Shown here: piece after piece, positions 1 through 10,426 of the stretch
How positions within the stretch are numbered: the stretch's first letter is position 1
Layout: every line of letters starts with the position of its first letter
Assembly (NCBI GenBank): GCA_963789885.1
Contig: CAWBNB010000025.1
Coordinates: 1-64,000, forward strand
Length of the DNA stretch: 64,000 nt
Origin: DATEDA01 sp963789885
GTDB taxonomy: Bacteria > Pseudomonadota > Gammaproteobacteria > Burkholderiales > SG8-39
Reading direction: 5' to 3'
Made by a program: the position numbers and the translations under genes
Notes under the pieces: generated by a model
The model's input: only the letters and a program-made list of their open reading frames with translations
The model's database searches: none
What the model was told of the DNA's origin: nothing

Positions 1-19
1 TTCTCCCTTCGAGCCCGAG

Positions 20-1621
20 ATGCTGAACCCCACGCGAGGCACGCGCGGCATGGCCGTCGCGCCACACGCGCTCGCCGCCCAGTCCGCGCTCGCGGTCCTG
101 CGCGAAGGCGGCAACGCGGTGGAGGCGATGATCGCCGCCGCGGCCACGATCGCGGTCGTGTACCCGCACATGAACTCGATCGGGGGCGATTCGTTCTGGC
201 TCGTCCACGTGCCGGGGCGCGAACCGCAGGGGATCGACGCGTGCGGGGCCGCCGCGCGGGCCGCTTCGATCGCGTGGTACGCCGAGCGTGGCGTCACGGG
301 GTCGATCCCGTTTCGCGGCGGCATCGCGGCGAACACGGTGGCGGGCACGATCTCCGGCTGGGCGCTCGCGTACGAGCTGAGCCGGGAGCTCGGCGGCAGG
401 CTCCCGCTCTCTCGCCTCCTGGCCGACGCGATTTACTACGGGAAGACCGGGATCCCGGCCACCCGCAGCCAGCACCTGAACACCGCGGCCAAGCGGCCAG
501 AGCTCGAGTCGCAGCCGGGATTCGCCAAGGCCTTCCTCCCGGGCGGCGACGTGCCCGCGATCGGGGCGCGCTTCCTCCAGCCGAGACTCGCCGCGACGCT
601 CGAGCAGCTCGCGCGCGCGGGGCTCGGCGACTTCTACCGCGGCGAGCTCGCGCGCGCGATCGCTACCGACCTCGCCGCGACCGGCTCGCCCGTCACGCTC
701 GCCGACCTCGAGGCACACGTCGCGCAGCGCCGCACGCCGCTCGTGCTGGAGCATTCGCTCGGGCGGGTCTTCAACATGCCCCCGCCAACGCAGGGCGCGA
801 TCTCGCTCGCGATCCTCGGTCAGCTCGACCGGCTCGGGACCGCGGGGCTCGACCCGGTCGGCGCGGACTTCGTGCATCTCGCCGTCGAGGCGACGAAGCG
901 CGCCTTCCGCGAGATCCGCGACAAGCACATTACCGATCCCGCGTACATGAAGGTCGACGCGCAGTCGCTCCTCGCGCCCGCGAAGCTCGACGAGCTCGCG
1001 GGCGGGATCGCACGCGATCGCGCCGCGCCGTGGGGTCAGGGCAAGCCACCCTCCGACACGATCTGGATGGGCGTGATCGACGGGGACGGGCGTGCGGCCA
1101 GCTTCATCCAGAGCGTGTATCACGAGTTCGGCGCCGGGATCGTGCTGGACGCGAGCGGCATCTGCTGGCAGAACCGCGGCTGCTCGTTCAGCCTGAGCGA
1201 AGGCGCGCTCAACTCGCTCAGGCCGGGCCGCAAGCCGTTCCACACGCTCAACCCGGCGCTGGCGCTCGCACGGGACGGCCGCACGATGGTCTACGGCAAC
1301 ATGGGCGGCGACGGCCAGCCGCAGACGCAGAGCGCGGTGTTCAGCCGCACCCTGGTGCAGGGCCTGAGCCCGCAGGCGGCGATCGAGGCGCCGCGCTGGC
1401 TGCTCGGCCGCACCTGGGGCCAGACGAGCGACACGCTCAAGCTCGAATCGCGATTCGCGCCGGAGGTCGTGGCCGAGCTCCGGCGCCGCGGCCACGACGT
1501 GGAGCTCGTGCAACCGTACGACGAGATCGTGGGTCACGCCGGGTGCGTGATCCGTCATCCGGACGGCTCGTTCGAGGGCGGTGCGGACCCGCGCTCGGAT
1601 GGGTCGGTCGCAGCCTACTGA
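20..1621 (+). CDS. gamma-glutamyltransferase family hydrolase
   Basis: A member of the gamma-glutamyltranspeptidase family, which are N-terminal nucleophile hydrolases that cleave or transfer gamma-glutamyl or related amide groups. The glycine-rich GGNAVEA stretch near residue 32, the IGGDSFW motif near residue 53 and the late YGNMGGDGQPQTQ segment are typical of the subgroup annotated as gamma-glutamyltransferase-like. By family knowledge autoprocessing would occur before a threonine. Here the best candidate is Thr347 in SDTIWMG, followed by GDGRAASF. No signal peptide is visible, so it is probably cytoplasmic. The frame stays open from ATG 20 to the window edge, so the true start may lie further left. 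A zinc dehydrogenase follows after 12 bp, suggesting one transcript. The substrate is unknown. Confidence 0.82.
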   Translation: MLNPTRGTRGMAVAPHALAAQSALAVLREGGNAVEAMIAAAATIAVVYPHMNSIGGDSFWLVHVPGREPQGIDACGAAARAASIAWYAERGVTGSIPFRGGIAANTVAGTISGWALAYELSRELGGRLPLSRLLADAIYYGKTGIPATRSQHLNTAAKRPELESQPGFAKAFLPGGDVPAIGARFLQPRLAATLEQLARAGLGDFYRGELARAIATDLAATGSPVTLADLEAHVAQRRTPLVLEHSLGRVFNMPPPTQGAISLAILGQLDRLGTAGLDPVGADFVHLAVEATKRAFREIRDKHITDPAYMKVDAQSLLAPAKLDELAGGIARDRAAPWGQGKPPSDTIWMGVIDGDGRAASFIQSVYHEFGAGIVLDASGICWQNRGCSFSLSEGALNSLRPGRKPFHTLNPALALARDGRTMVYGNMGGDGQPQTQSAVFSRTLVQGLSPQAAIEAPRWLLGRTWGQTSDTLKLESRFAPEVVAELRRRGHDVELVQPYDEIVGHAGCVIRHPDGSFEGGADPRSDGSVAAY

Positions 1622-1633
1622 GGAGGATCGAGA

Positions 1634-2687
1634 ATGAAAGGCGTCGTGTTCCCCGGCGAGCGCAAGCTCGAGATCCGCGAGTTTCCGGATCCCACGCCCG
1701 GCCCGGGCGAGGTCGTGCTGGAGATCAAGGCGTCGGGGATGTGCGGCAGCGACCTCAAGTTCTACCGCGCCGTCGGCGGTCCCGCGGCGCTCGGCCTGGG
1801 CAAGACGAGCGGGCCGATCATCGCCGGCCACGAGCCCTGCGGCGTCGTCGCCGCGATCGGACCCGGTGTCTCGGATCGACAGGCGAAGCTCGGCGCGCGC
1901 GTGATGCAGCACCACTACCGGGGCTGCGGCGTGTGCGAGCACTGCTCGACCGGCTGGATGCAGCTCTGCGTCGAGGGCGTCGCCGAGGTCTACGGCGCGA
2001 CCGGGCACGGCGCGCACGCGAAGTACATGAAGTGTCCGGCGCGGACGCTCGTGCCGCTGCCCGACGAGCTCTCGTTCGAGGCGGGCGCGGCGATCTCGTG
2101 CGGCACCGGCACCGCCTGGGGTGCGCTGCACCGGCTCGGCCTGCAGGGCGATCACACGATCGCGATCTTCGGCCAGGGGCCGGTCGGCCTGTCCGCGACG
2201 CAGCTCGCGGCCGCGATGGGCGCACGCGTGATCGCGCTCGACGTCAGCGACGAACGCCTCGCGCGCGCGAAGGAACTCGGCGCGGACGTGCTCATCAACC
2301 CGAAGAACGACGCCGGAGGTCGTGCCGGCGATCAAGGAGCTGACCCACGGCCGCGGGGCGCATCTCTGCCTCGAGGCGTCCTCCTCGCCGCAGGCGCGCG
2401 CGCAGGCCGTGCGCGCAGTGCGGACCTGGGGCAAGGTCTGCTACGTCGGCGAGGGCGACAGCGTCACGCTCGACGTGAGCCCGGATCTGTTGCGCCGCCA
2501 GGTGACGCTCATCGGCTCATGGACGTTCTCGACCGTCGGGCAGGCCGAGTGCGCGCGCTTCATCGCCGATCGCGGCATCGACGTCGACCGCCTTTTCACC
2601 CATCACTGGCGCCTCGACCAGGCGGAGGAGGCCTACAAGCTCTTCGACGCCCAGACCGCGGGGAAAGGCGTCATCCACCCGTCCTGA
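1634..2687 (+). CDS. zinc-dependent alcohol dehydrogenase (frameshifted)
   Basis: Medium-chain dehydrogenase/reductase of about 350 residues once a frameshift is bridged. The N-terminal part has the catalytic zinc region (GMCGSD, GHEPCG), the structural zinc cysteines (GCGVCEHCSTGWMQLC) and a Rossmann fingerprint (GQGPVGLSA). After LINPKND the frame is lost at about 2312. One surplus base there restores PEVVPAIKELTHGRGA and the usual C-terminal half, ending GVIHPS at 2687. If read without correction, a spurious tail runs to 2779. A GAGGA ribosome site precedes ATG 1634. It is probably cotranscribed with the upstream gamma-glutamyltransferase-like gene. The alcohol substrate cannot be told. 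The break could be a sequence error or an inactivating mutation. Confidence 0.8.
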
Positions 2688-2690
2688 GGA

Positions 2691-3515
2691 CTAGCCCGAG
2701 CTCCAGTTCACCAGCCCCGTCCACGCCGTCGCGAGGACGACGAGGCCGAACGCGATCCGGTACCAGGCGAACGGCTTGAAGTCGTGGGTGGCGACGTAGC
2801 GGATCAGCCACCGCACGCACACGAACGCCGACGCGAACGCCGCGACCAGCCCGACGGCGAGCATCTCGAGGTCGGCGCTCGAGAACGCCGCGCGCTGCTT
2901 GTACAGGTCGTACGCGCCGGCCGCGACGAGCGTCGGGACCGCGAGGAAGAACGAGAACTCGGTCGCCGCCTTCCGCGACAGGCCGAACAGCATCGCGCCG
3001 ATGATCGTCGCGCCCGAGCGCGACGTCCCCGGGATCAACGCGAAGCACTGCGCGAATCCGACCTTCAGCGCGTCGAGCCAGGTCATGTCGTCGACGCTCC
3101 CGATGCGCACCCGCCGGTCGCGACGCTCGACCCACAGGATCACGAGCGCACCGACGATGAACGCCAGCGCCACCGGCACCGGTTTGAAGAGATGGGCCTT
3201 GATCAGGCTGCCGAAGAGCAACCCGAGCACCGCCGCGGGGATGAAGGCGACCACCAGGTTCGCCACGAACCGCTGCGCGGCGCGGTCGGAGGCAAGCCCT
3301 GCGAGCACGCCGAGGAACTTCACGCGGTACTCCCAGACCACGGCGAGCATCGCCCCGGTCTGGATCGCGAGGTTGAACGTCTTGGCCTTCTCGCCGTTGA
3401 AGTCGAGGAGATCGGCGGCGAGGATCAGGTGGCCCGTGCTCGAGACCGGGAGGAACTCCGTGAGGCCCTCGACGACGCCGAGCACGAGGGCCTTGAAAAG
3501 GAGCGCGAGATCCAT
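2691..3515 (-). CDS. uppP: undecaprenyl-diphosphatase
   Basis: Integral membrane phosphatase (BacA/UppP) that dephosphorylates undecaprenyl diphosphate, recycling the lipid carrier for peptidoglycan and LPS O-unit synthesis and conferring low-level bacitracin resistance. Both family signatures are present: EGLTEFLPVSSTGHL at residues 16-30, carrying the glutamates and serines of the active site, and IPGTSRSGATII near 172-183. Length 274 residues is normal and about eight hydrophobic segments are visible. It converges with the dehydrogenase (stop codons 3 bp apart) and is divergent from the ceramidase-like gene, whose start lies about 40 bp away. Confidence 0.95.
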   Translation of the reverse strand: MDLALLFKALVLGVVEGLTEFLPVSSTGHLILAADLLDFNGEKAKTFNLAIQTGAMLAVVWEYRVKFLGVLAGLASDRAAQRFVANLVVAFIPAAVLGLLFGSLIKAHLFKPVPVALAFIVGALVILWVERRDRRVRIGSVDDMTWLDALKVGFAQCFALIPGTSRSGATIIGAMLFGLSRKAATEFSFFLAVPTLVAAGAYDLYKQRAAFSSADLEMLAVGLVAAFASAFVCVRWLIRYVATHDFKPFAWYRIAFGLVVLATAWTGLVNWSSG

Positions 3516-3556
3516 TGGGCCCGCATTCTACCGGCCGGGGCTGCGACAATCGGGCG

Positions 3557-4210
3557 GTGGACCCTTGGGCGAGGATCGACCTTTATTGCGAACGGACCGA
3601 CCCGGGCTTCTGGGCGGAGCCGGCCAACGCCCTCACGAACGCTGCGTTCCTGATCGCCGCGGCGATCGTCTGGCGGCACGCTGCCGGCGCGCCGCCGGCG
3701 CGAGTCCGCGATGCCCGCGTGCTCGCGGCGTTGATCGGGCTGATCGGCGCGGGAAGCTTCCTGTTCCACACGCTCGCCACGGTCTGGGCGGCGTGGCTCG
3801 ACCAGGGCGCGATCGCGCTGTACATCTACGTCTTCCTGTGGCTCTTCCTTGCGCGGGTCGCGGGACTTCCCTGGTGGGGCGCGCTCGGCGGGCTGGGCGT
3901 GTTCGCCGTGGCGAGCCGCGTGCTGACCGCGCCGTTTCCACCGGGAAGCTTCAACGGCTCGTACGCGTATCTCCCCGCGCTCGTCGCGCTGGCGCTCCTC
4001 GCCGCCTACACCTGGTGGCGCGACCGCCCGGGCGCTGCGCGGCTGGCGGTGGCGGCCGGCGTGTTCGTCGTCGCGATCGCCTTCCGCAGCGTCGACCAGA
4101 CGGCGTGCGAAGCCTGGCCGCTCGGGACGCACTTCGTCTGGCATTGCCTGATCGCCCTCGTCGCCTACCTGACCGCGACGGCGGTCCGGCCCCCGGCGCA
4201 CGCCGCATGA
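3557..4210 (+). CDS. ceramidase-family multi-pass membrane protein
   Basis: Seven-helix membrane protein of 217 residues resembling the alkaline ceramidase / CREST superfamily. The N-terminus reads IDLYCERTDPGFWAEPANA, typical of bacterial members. A GSFLFHTLATVWAAWLDQ segment supplies the conserved Ser, first His and Asp, and GTHFVWHCLIAL near the C-terminus supplies the paired zinc histidines. The frame is open back to 3515, but that would overlap the divergent uppP start. GTG 3557 gives the usual family N-terminus, so I chose it. The substrate in bacteria is not established. Hydrolysis of a lipid amide is an inference from the family. Confidence 0.7.
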   Translation: MDPWARIDLYCERTDPGFWAEPANALTNAAFLIAAAIVWRHAAGAPPARVRDARVLAALIGLIGAGSFLFHTLATVWAAWLDQGAIALYIYVFLWLFLARVAGLPWWGALGGLGVFAVASRVLTAPFPPGSFNGSYAYLPALVALALLAAYTWWRDRPGAARLAVAAGVFVVAIAFRSVDQTACEAWPLGTHFVWHCLIALVAYLTATAVRPPAHAA

Positions 4211-4328
4211 CGCGCCGGCCGGCGCGGAGAACGGCCGGATGCCGGGAAAGCGACATCGGCGGCAGCGGCCGCGGCGGGAATCGGGTTCGGGAACGCTCCG
4301 GCGACGGCCGGAGTCGAGCGGTCGACGG

Positions 4329-4547
4329 TTACGGCTTGGGAATCGGACCGAAGCCGAGCCCGGGCAGGAGCAGCGTGCCGAGCGTCGGCAGACGGCGCTT
4401 GGGGTCGCCTTCGGCCGCAGCGGCGAGGGATCGGTCGGTCGGAGCGAGTACCCGGCGCGCGAAGGGTGACAGGACGACGACGCGCTCCCGCAACTCGGCC
4501 GGCACGTTGTACTCGGCCCACTCGTGGAGGTTGATGTCGTCGATCAT
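4329..4547 (-). CDS. small hypothetical protein
   Basis: A 72-residue reading frame starting MIDDINLHEWAEYN and ending in a hydrophobic, proline- and glycine-rich tail (TLGTLLLPGLGFGPIPKP). I do not recognise a family. The frame is open upstream as far as 4730, but the ATG at 4547 gives a protein with ordinary composition, whereas the upstream extension is arginine- and proline-rich shadow-like sequence. There is no strong ribosome site. It stands alone between the ceramidase-like gene and the yidB-like terminator. It could be a real small protein or a chance frame in GC-rich DNA. Confidence 0.35.
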   Translation of the reverse strand: MIDDINLHEWAEYNVPAELRERVVVLSPFARRVLAPTDRSLAAAAEGDPKRRLPTLGTLLLPGLGFGPIPKP

Positions 4548-4765
4548 CTTCGTGCGCCTGCCGTCTCGTCCTGTTGGTCGGACCGCGCGCGCGATCCTTT
4601 CGTTCCGTACCACTATAGGCGCCGAATGAGGCGGTGAGTGTGAAGGATTGTGACAACGCGCTGGCATTACGCACAACGCCGCGCGCCGTCGATCGGATGA
4701 CATTGTCTTGATTCCGGGGCGCGCCGGCACGTCGTCCGAACGGCCTACGCGGCATCCGAAAGCGA

Positions 4766-4789
4766 AACGGCCGCCCGCGGGCGGCCGTT
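4766..4789 (-). terminator. hairpin terminator after the YidB-like gene
   Basis: A perfect 24-nt palindrome (12-nt arms beginning aacggccgcccg) lies 28 bp beyond the stop of the minus-strand YidB-like gene. On the minus strand it is followed by TTTCGCTTTC, a short T-rich run. This is a plausible intrinsic terminator, although the tail is imperfect. Confidence 0.6.
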
Positions 4790-4817
4790 CGCGAGGACCG
4801 AGCCTCGAGCGCCGCGC

Positions 4818-5429
4818 TCAGCCGAGCCGCCGCTGCAGGTCTGCCACGCTCTGCGACAGCACGTCGAGATCGGGCATCTGGCCCTGCGGGGTCAGCTTGT
4901 CCACGACGCCGGGCAGCAGCTCGGAGAGTCCGGCCGACGCATCGGCTTCGCTCAGGCCGGCCTGCGCCGCGATCTTCGACAGGCCGTCACGGCCGAAGAC
5001 CTGGGCGATCACGTCGGGCGAGATCGGCATGTTCTGGCCGGTCCCGACCCAGGAGTTCGCGTGGTCGCCATAGCCCATTCGCTGGAACTGCTCGAGCAGG
5101 GCGCCGAGGCCGCCCATGCCGCCCATCCCACCCGCGCCCATCCCACCTGCGCCCCTCGCGGCGCCGCCCCCTCCGCCGCCGAGGATGCTGCCGAGCAACC
5201 CGCCGAGGTCCCCCATTCCGCCCGTTCCGGCGCCTTGCCCGCCACCACCACCCTGACGGCCGGACATCATCGCCAGCACGACCGGCAGGAGCGCCATGAG
5301 GATGCTGCTCGTCCCCCCGCCCATGCTTCCACCCGTGCCGCCGCCGCGCTGCTGCGGCTGCTGTTGCCCCACGCCCGCGCCGAGCCCGCCCTGCACCATG
5401 CCGCCGAGGATTTCGTCGAGAAGACCCAT
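4818..5429 (-). CDS. YidB-family (DUF937) glycine-rich protein
   Basis: A 203-residue protein starting MGLLDEILGGMVQGG. The C-terminal half carries the YidB/DUF937 core: QRMGYGDHANSWVGTG, then NMPISPDVIAQVFG and a helical segment ending SVADLQRRLG. Between residues 20 and 110 it is very low complexity, with repeated GGM/GGG runs around one hydrophobic stretch (SSILMALLPVVLAMM). The function of the family is not established. The protein stands alone, with a hairpin terminator just downstream. The glycine-rich linker is longer than in the short enterobacterial YidB. Confidence 0.8.
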   Translation of the reverse strand: MGLLDEILGGMVQGGLGAGVGQQQPQQRGGGTGGSMGGGTSSILMALLPVVLAMMSGRQGGGGGQGAGTGGMGDLGGLLGSILGGGGGGAARGAGGMGAGGMGGMGGLGALLEQFQRMGYGDHANSWVGTGQNMPISPDVIAQVFGRDGLSKIAAQAGLSEADASAGLSELLPGVVDKLTPQGQMPDLDVLSQSVADLQRRLG

Positions 5430-5487
5430 GTGACCTCCAGAGTGAACCGGGCGCGTAGCCGCTACGGCCTCGCGGCCATGATACGCC

Positions 5488-6151
5488 TCACTTTTCGCTG
5501 CCGAGATTACGGACCAGCCGCTCGACGATCGCGCGCAGCTCGGCGACTTCCGCCTTTAGGGTAGCGAATTCGGCAGCGGTGATACCCGCCGTCACTGCCT
5601 GGGGCGCCGCACTCCGGGCGGGCGGCGCCGCGGCCGCCTCGACCGGTCCGGACAGGAGGTGCGCCCAGCGGCTGCTCGCGCGAGCCGGGCAGCCGCGGCA
5701 GCTGGACCGCGAGCGGGCCGCCGGCGGACGCGGGCCGCGCAGCGAGCACCTGCAAGGCCGCCTCGACCGCGCCGGGATCGGGAAATCGATGCAGGCGGTC
5801 GGTGCCGGTCCGCAGCTCGCCCGGCGTCTGCGGCCCGCGCAGCATCAGCGCCGCCAGCAGCGCGACCGCCGCGTCGTCGACGTGCAGCACGCGCCCGAGG
5901 TTGTGCGCGTACCGCATCACGCGCGAGCCGCTCGACTCGATGAGCAGCGACAGCGGCCGCAGCGCGTCGATCGCCGCCTGCACCTCGCGCTCGGCCGCCT
6001 GCATGACCGGGTCGCGGTTGTTCTTCTGGTTGCAGCCGAGCGTGAGCGCGTTGAGCGACAGCGGGTAGGTGTCCGGGACCGTGCGCTCCTTCTCGACGAG
6101 AACGCCGAGGACGCGCGTCTCCAGCTCCGACAGCTGCGGCAGCGCGCTCAT
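5488..6151 (-). CDS. YceH-family (DUF480) protein, frameshifted
   Basis: Conserved DUF480/YceH protein with winged-helix repeats. Its function is undefined. The N-terminal frame from ATG 6151 reads LSELETRVLGVLVEKE, then LNALTLGCNQKNNRDPVM and VMLRGPQTPGELR-type segments as expected. At about 5670 the frame breaks after LPGSREQ. Removing one base restores RWAHLLSGPVEAAAA and a C-terminal coiled segment, TLKAEVAELRAIVERLV, ending NLGSEK at 5488. The corrected length of about 220 residues matches the family. Left unrepaired, the frame runs to 5507 in arginine-rich nonsense. It is followed by thiC on the same strand, upstream by 13 bp. Confidence 0.82.
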
Positions 6152-6164
6152 CCCGGCCCCGGCG

Positions 6165-8078
<1,914 letters not shown>

Positions 8079-8119
8079 TGCGCGCTCCTCTGGCGATGCG
8101 GAGAAGCGGTGGCAGGCGG

Positions 8120-8212
8120 GGGGACTGCCGACGCTTACCTACGGCGGAATTACCCGCATCAGGTTCGAAGGGACTCTCTCACCCGGGCGCGAACGGCCTA
8201 GGACCCCCACGT
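8120..8212 (-). promoter_or_regulatory. TPP (THI-box) riboswitch upstream of thiC
   Basis: Read on the minus strand, the leader holds GGGTGAGAGAGTCCC (the variable form of the CUGAGA loop), then AACCTGATGCGGGTAATTCC and GCCGTAGGTAAGCG. These match the conserved pyrimidine- and pyrophosphate-sensing core of the THI element. G-rich and C-rich flanks (GTGGGGGTCC and CAGTCCCCC) can pair as the basal helix. It ends about 40 bp before the thiC start. Boundaries are approximate. By family knowledge TPP binding lowers thiC expression, here probably by blocking translation. Confidence 0.92.
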
Positions 8213-8288
8213 CGATGCCCCTAAGGTACTCCAACGCCGGGGTCCTTTCAACGCGCCGGCCGCGTTCGCGCCGGCCCGCGGCTAGCGA

Positions 8289-10130
8289 CTAGCGATCCTG
8301 GTGATCGTCGCCGTGGTGTTCGTGATCGTCGTCGTGGTACCGATCGGGGTGATGCGGGGGACGCACGCACTCGAAGTTCGTGGCCACCCAGTTCGCAGGA
8401 TCGTTCTCGGCGTTGCTGCCCCGCGGGCCGACGTAGGTCGGTTCCTTGGGCCACGGGCAGATGATCCGCTGATTCCCACCCGGTGCGCTCGTCCCGGCGT
8501 CCTGGGTCACGACGATTGATTCGGGCGACTTGCCTTTCTCGACCCACTCCACGAGCGGCGGCAGCTTGTCCCAGCCCACCGCGGCGCCCCGGATACCCCC
8601 AACGCAGTGACCCATCCCGGGAACCATGAACAGCCGGACCTGCTCCTTCGCTGCCCTCGAATTGCCCTTGAACGTCCGTTTGACGATGTCCTCGTAGTAG
8701 TCGATCGTCGGCTCGGGGCCGATCAGCCCGTCGGCAAAACCGTGATAGAGCAGGTACTTCGCTTTACGCTTGACGAGGAGCGGGTGCAGATCGGTCTCCG
8801 ACCCGTTCAGGATTGCGCGCATGAACGCCCCACCATCTCTGGGCGTCCAGGGTCCCTTGCTGCCGTTTACGGTGCGGCCGTGCGGCGTGTTACGGTCAAA
8901 GTCAAAATCCAGCCAACGGTACTCCCCCGGTGCCGGCAGCAGCGTCGGATCGTTCCGGCGCGGGGTCGGAACGCCCGGGTCGTGCTCGAACCAGAGGTAA
9001 TTGACGAACTCCATCGAGAAGCCGCCCTGACCGGGAAAGAAACCGTTCGCCGGGGTCGGCACGACAAGGCTTCCCCAGCTGAACTCGCTCCCGAGCGGCT
9101 TGCCCTTGTACCAGCGCCGCTGGCCGCTCGAATCGTGGGGGCCGCGGTACACGTCCTTGATCGCCTGGATCTGACCGGGCGAGAGTCCCCGCGCGTGGCC
9201 CAGATCGTCGATGTCTTCTTCGGTGAAGACCTTGGCACAGGCGAGCGGATTGCCGACGACGCGATCGCGAACGCGGTCGTTTCCAAGCACGTCGCACTTC
9301 GCTAGGACGGCGTCGCGCAGCGCGTCGATGTCGGCCTGCGAGATGTTGTTGTCGAAGCCGACGCCGTCCTTGTTGACGTCGCGGAAGAAGATCGCGCTGC
9401 TCCAGACCTGCTCCATCGCGATCTCGATCGCGTTCATGAACGGATCGCCGGAAACGATGCCGTCGAAGTCGTCGGGGAAGCGCTGCGCTTCGACCGCCGC
9501 CTGCCGCCCGCCGGTCGAGCAACCCTCCCAGTACGAGTAGCGCGGGCGGCGATCGTAGTACGCGTCGATGATCCCCTTGGCGACGACGGTCGTGACGTGC
9601 GTCGCGCGCCATCCGTAGTCGATCTCGCGCGGACGGTTGTTGAACCCGAAGCTGCCGCCGCCGAACGCGCGGCCGTCATGCCCCATGTCGCTGTTCGCGG
9701 TGGCGTACCCCTCCGGCAGCCGGGCGGTCGATCCCGACACGGCCCCATCGAACCCACCGTCGCCGATCATGACGAACCGCCCGTTCCACTGCGTCGGCAG
9801 GTTCACCGCGAACCTCACCTGGTTGGTGCCTTCTTGCGGATCTCCGGTGGGGATGGTGCCTTCGACGCGGCAGTATTCCGGCACCGCGCCAGCTACCGGC
9901 ACCAGCCGTGCGGAGGTGATCGACGGGCGGATGCGCTTCGCGAGCACGCCGCCTTGCTCGACGTCTCCGCGGGCGGACTCGTCGGTGATGGCAAGCTGCG
10001 CGCCTGCGAGCCCCGCGCAGGTTTCGGCCGAGGGGGGCTGGCCGCCCGTCGCGCGCACAGTGGGTCCCGGCAGGGACACCATGAGCGCAAGCATGATTGC
10101 CGCGGCTGCGGCGCGAAGTGTGCGATTCAT
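8289..10130 (-). CDS. secreted tannase/feruloyl esterase family protein
   Basis: A 613-residue alpha/beta hydrolase of the tannase family, which cleaves galloyl or feruloyl esters. An N-terminal signal peptide (residues 1-27, LMVSLPGPTVRAT) indicates export. The nucleophile is Ser205 in GCSTGGRQ. The acid is in HGFADGLIGP and the histidine in GMGHCVGG. The Cys-Ser and His-Cys pairs form the CS-D-HC arrangement of the family, with a disulfide joining Ser and His neighbourhoods. The last 20 residues are extremely His/Asp-rich (PDRYHDDDHEHHGDDH), an unusual metal-binding-like tail. Minus-strand GGGGGAG precedes the ATG. The gene is monocistronic, with no aromatic-degradation genes beside it. Confidence 0.9.
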   Translation of the reverse strand: MNRTLRAAAAAIMLALMVSLPGPTVRATGGQPPSAETCAGLAGAQLAITDESARGDVEQGGVLAKRIRPSITSARLVPVAGAVPEYCRVEGTIPTGDPQEGTNQVRFAVNLPTQWNGRFVMIGDGGFDGAVSGSTARLPEGYATANSDMGHDGRAFGGGSFGFNNRPREIDYGWRATHVTTVVAKGIIDAYYDRRPRYSYWEGCSTGGRQAAVEAQRFPDDFDGIVSGDPFMNAIEIAMEQVWSSAIFFRDVNKDGVGFDNNISQADIDALRDAVLAKCDVLGNDRVRDRVVGNPLACAKVFTEEDIDDLGHARGLSPGQIQAIKDVYRGPHDSSGQRRWYKGKPLGSEFSWGSLVVPTPANGFFPGQGGFSMEFVNYLWFEHDPGVPTPRRNDPTLLPAPGEYRWLDFDFDRNTPHGRTVNGSKGPWTPRDGGAFMRAILNGSETDLHPLLVKRKAKYLLYHGFADGLIGPEPTIDYYEDIVKRTFKGNSRAAKEQVRLFMVPGMGHCVGGIRGAAVGWDKLPPLVEWVEKGKSPESIVVTQDAGTSAPGGNQRIICPWPKEPTYVGPRGSNAENDPANWVATNFECVRPPHHPDRYHDDDHEHHGDDHQDR

Positions 10131-10344
10131 CGTCTTACTCCCCCTGTGTCCCGCGCAACCGGACTCGGCCGCCCACTCGGTCTATAGCGACGCGTCGCAA
10201 GACAAGTCAATAGGACATTTCATCTGAGGTGGTGCGCGGTGAACGTCGTCGGGGCGCGATCCCGCGCGGCGCGCTCGCAGTGCCGAGGCCGCTCCCGGTG
10301 CATGTTGCACCGCACGCCATCGCGCCCGAATCGAAAATGTCTGA

Positions 10345-10374
10345 TTGACAATACATTTCTCCCGCCCCTACGAT
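10345..10374 (+). promoter_or_regulatory. putative sigma70 promoter of the GntR gene, with a small dyad
   Basis: TTGACA at 10345-10350 and TACGAT at 10369-10374 are separated by 18 bp. The -35 element sits in a small inverted repeat, TGTC-N5-GACA (10339-10351 region), which could be an operator. It lies 50 bp before the chosen GntR start. Pattern match only. Confidence 0.45.
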
Positions 10375-10426
10375 TCGTCGGCCGATGTACCGCGCTGCCC
10401 GCCGATCCTCGCCGGAAGCGGACGCC

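Noticed and set aside
241..2343. 700-residue open frame overlapping the gamma-glutamyltransferase and dehydrogenase genes
   Set aside because: It is Arg/Ala/Pro-rich shadow sequence in high-GC DNA and covers two recognised genes in another frame.
5100..5340. GC-rich repeats as a structural DNA repeat
   Set aside because: They are codons of the Gly-rich linker of the YidB-like protein, in frame and without exact periodicity.
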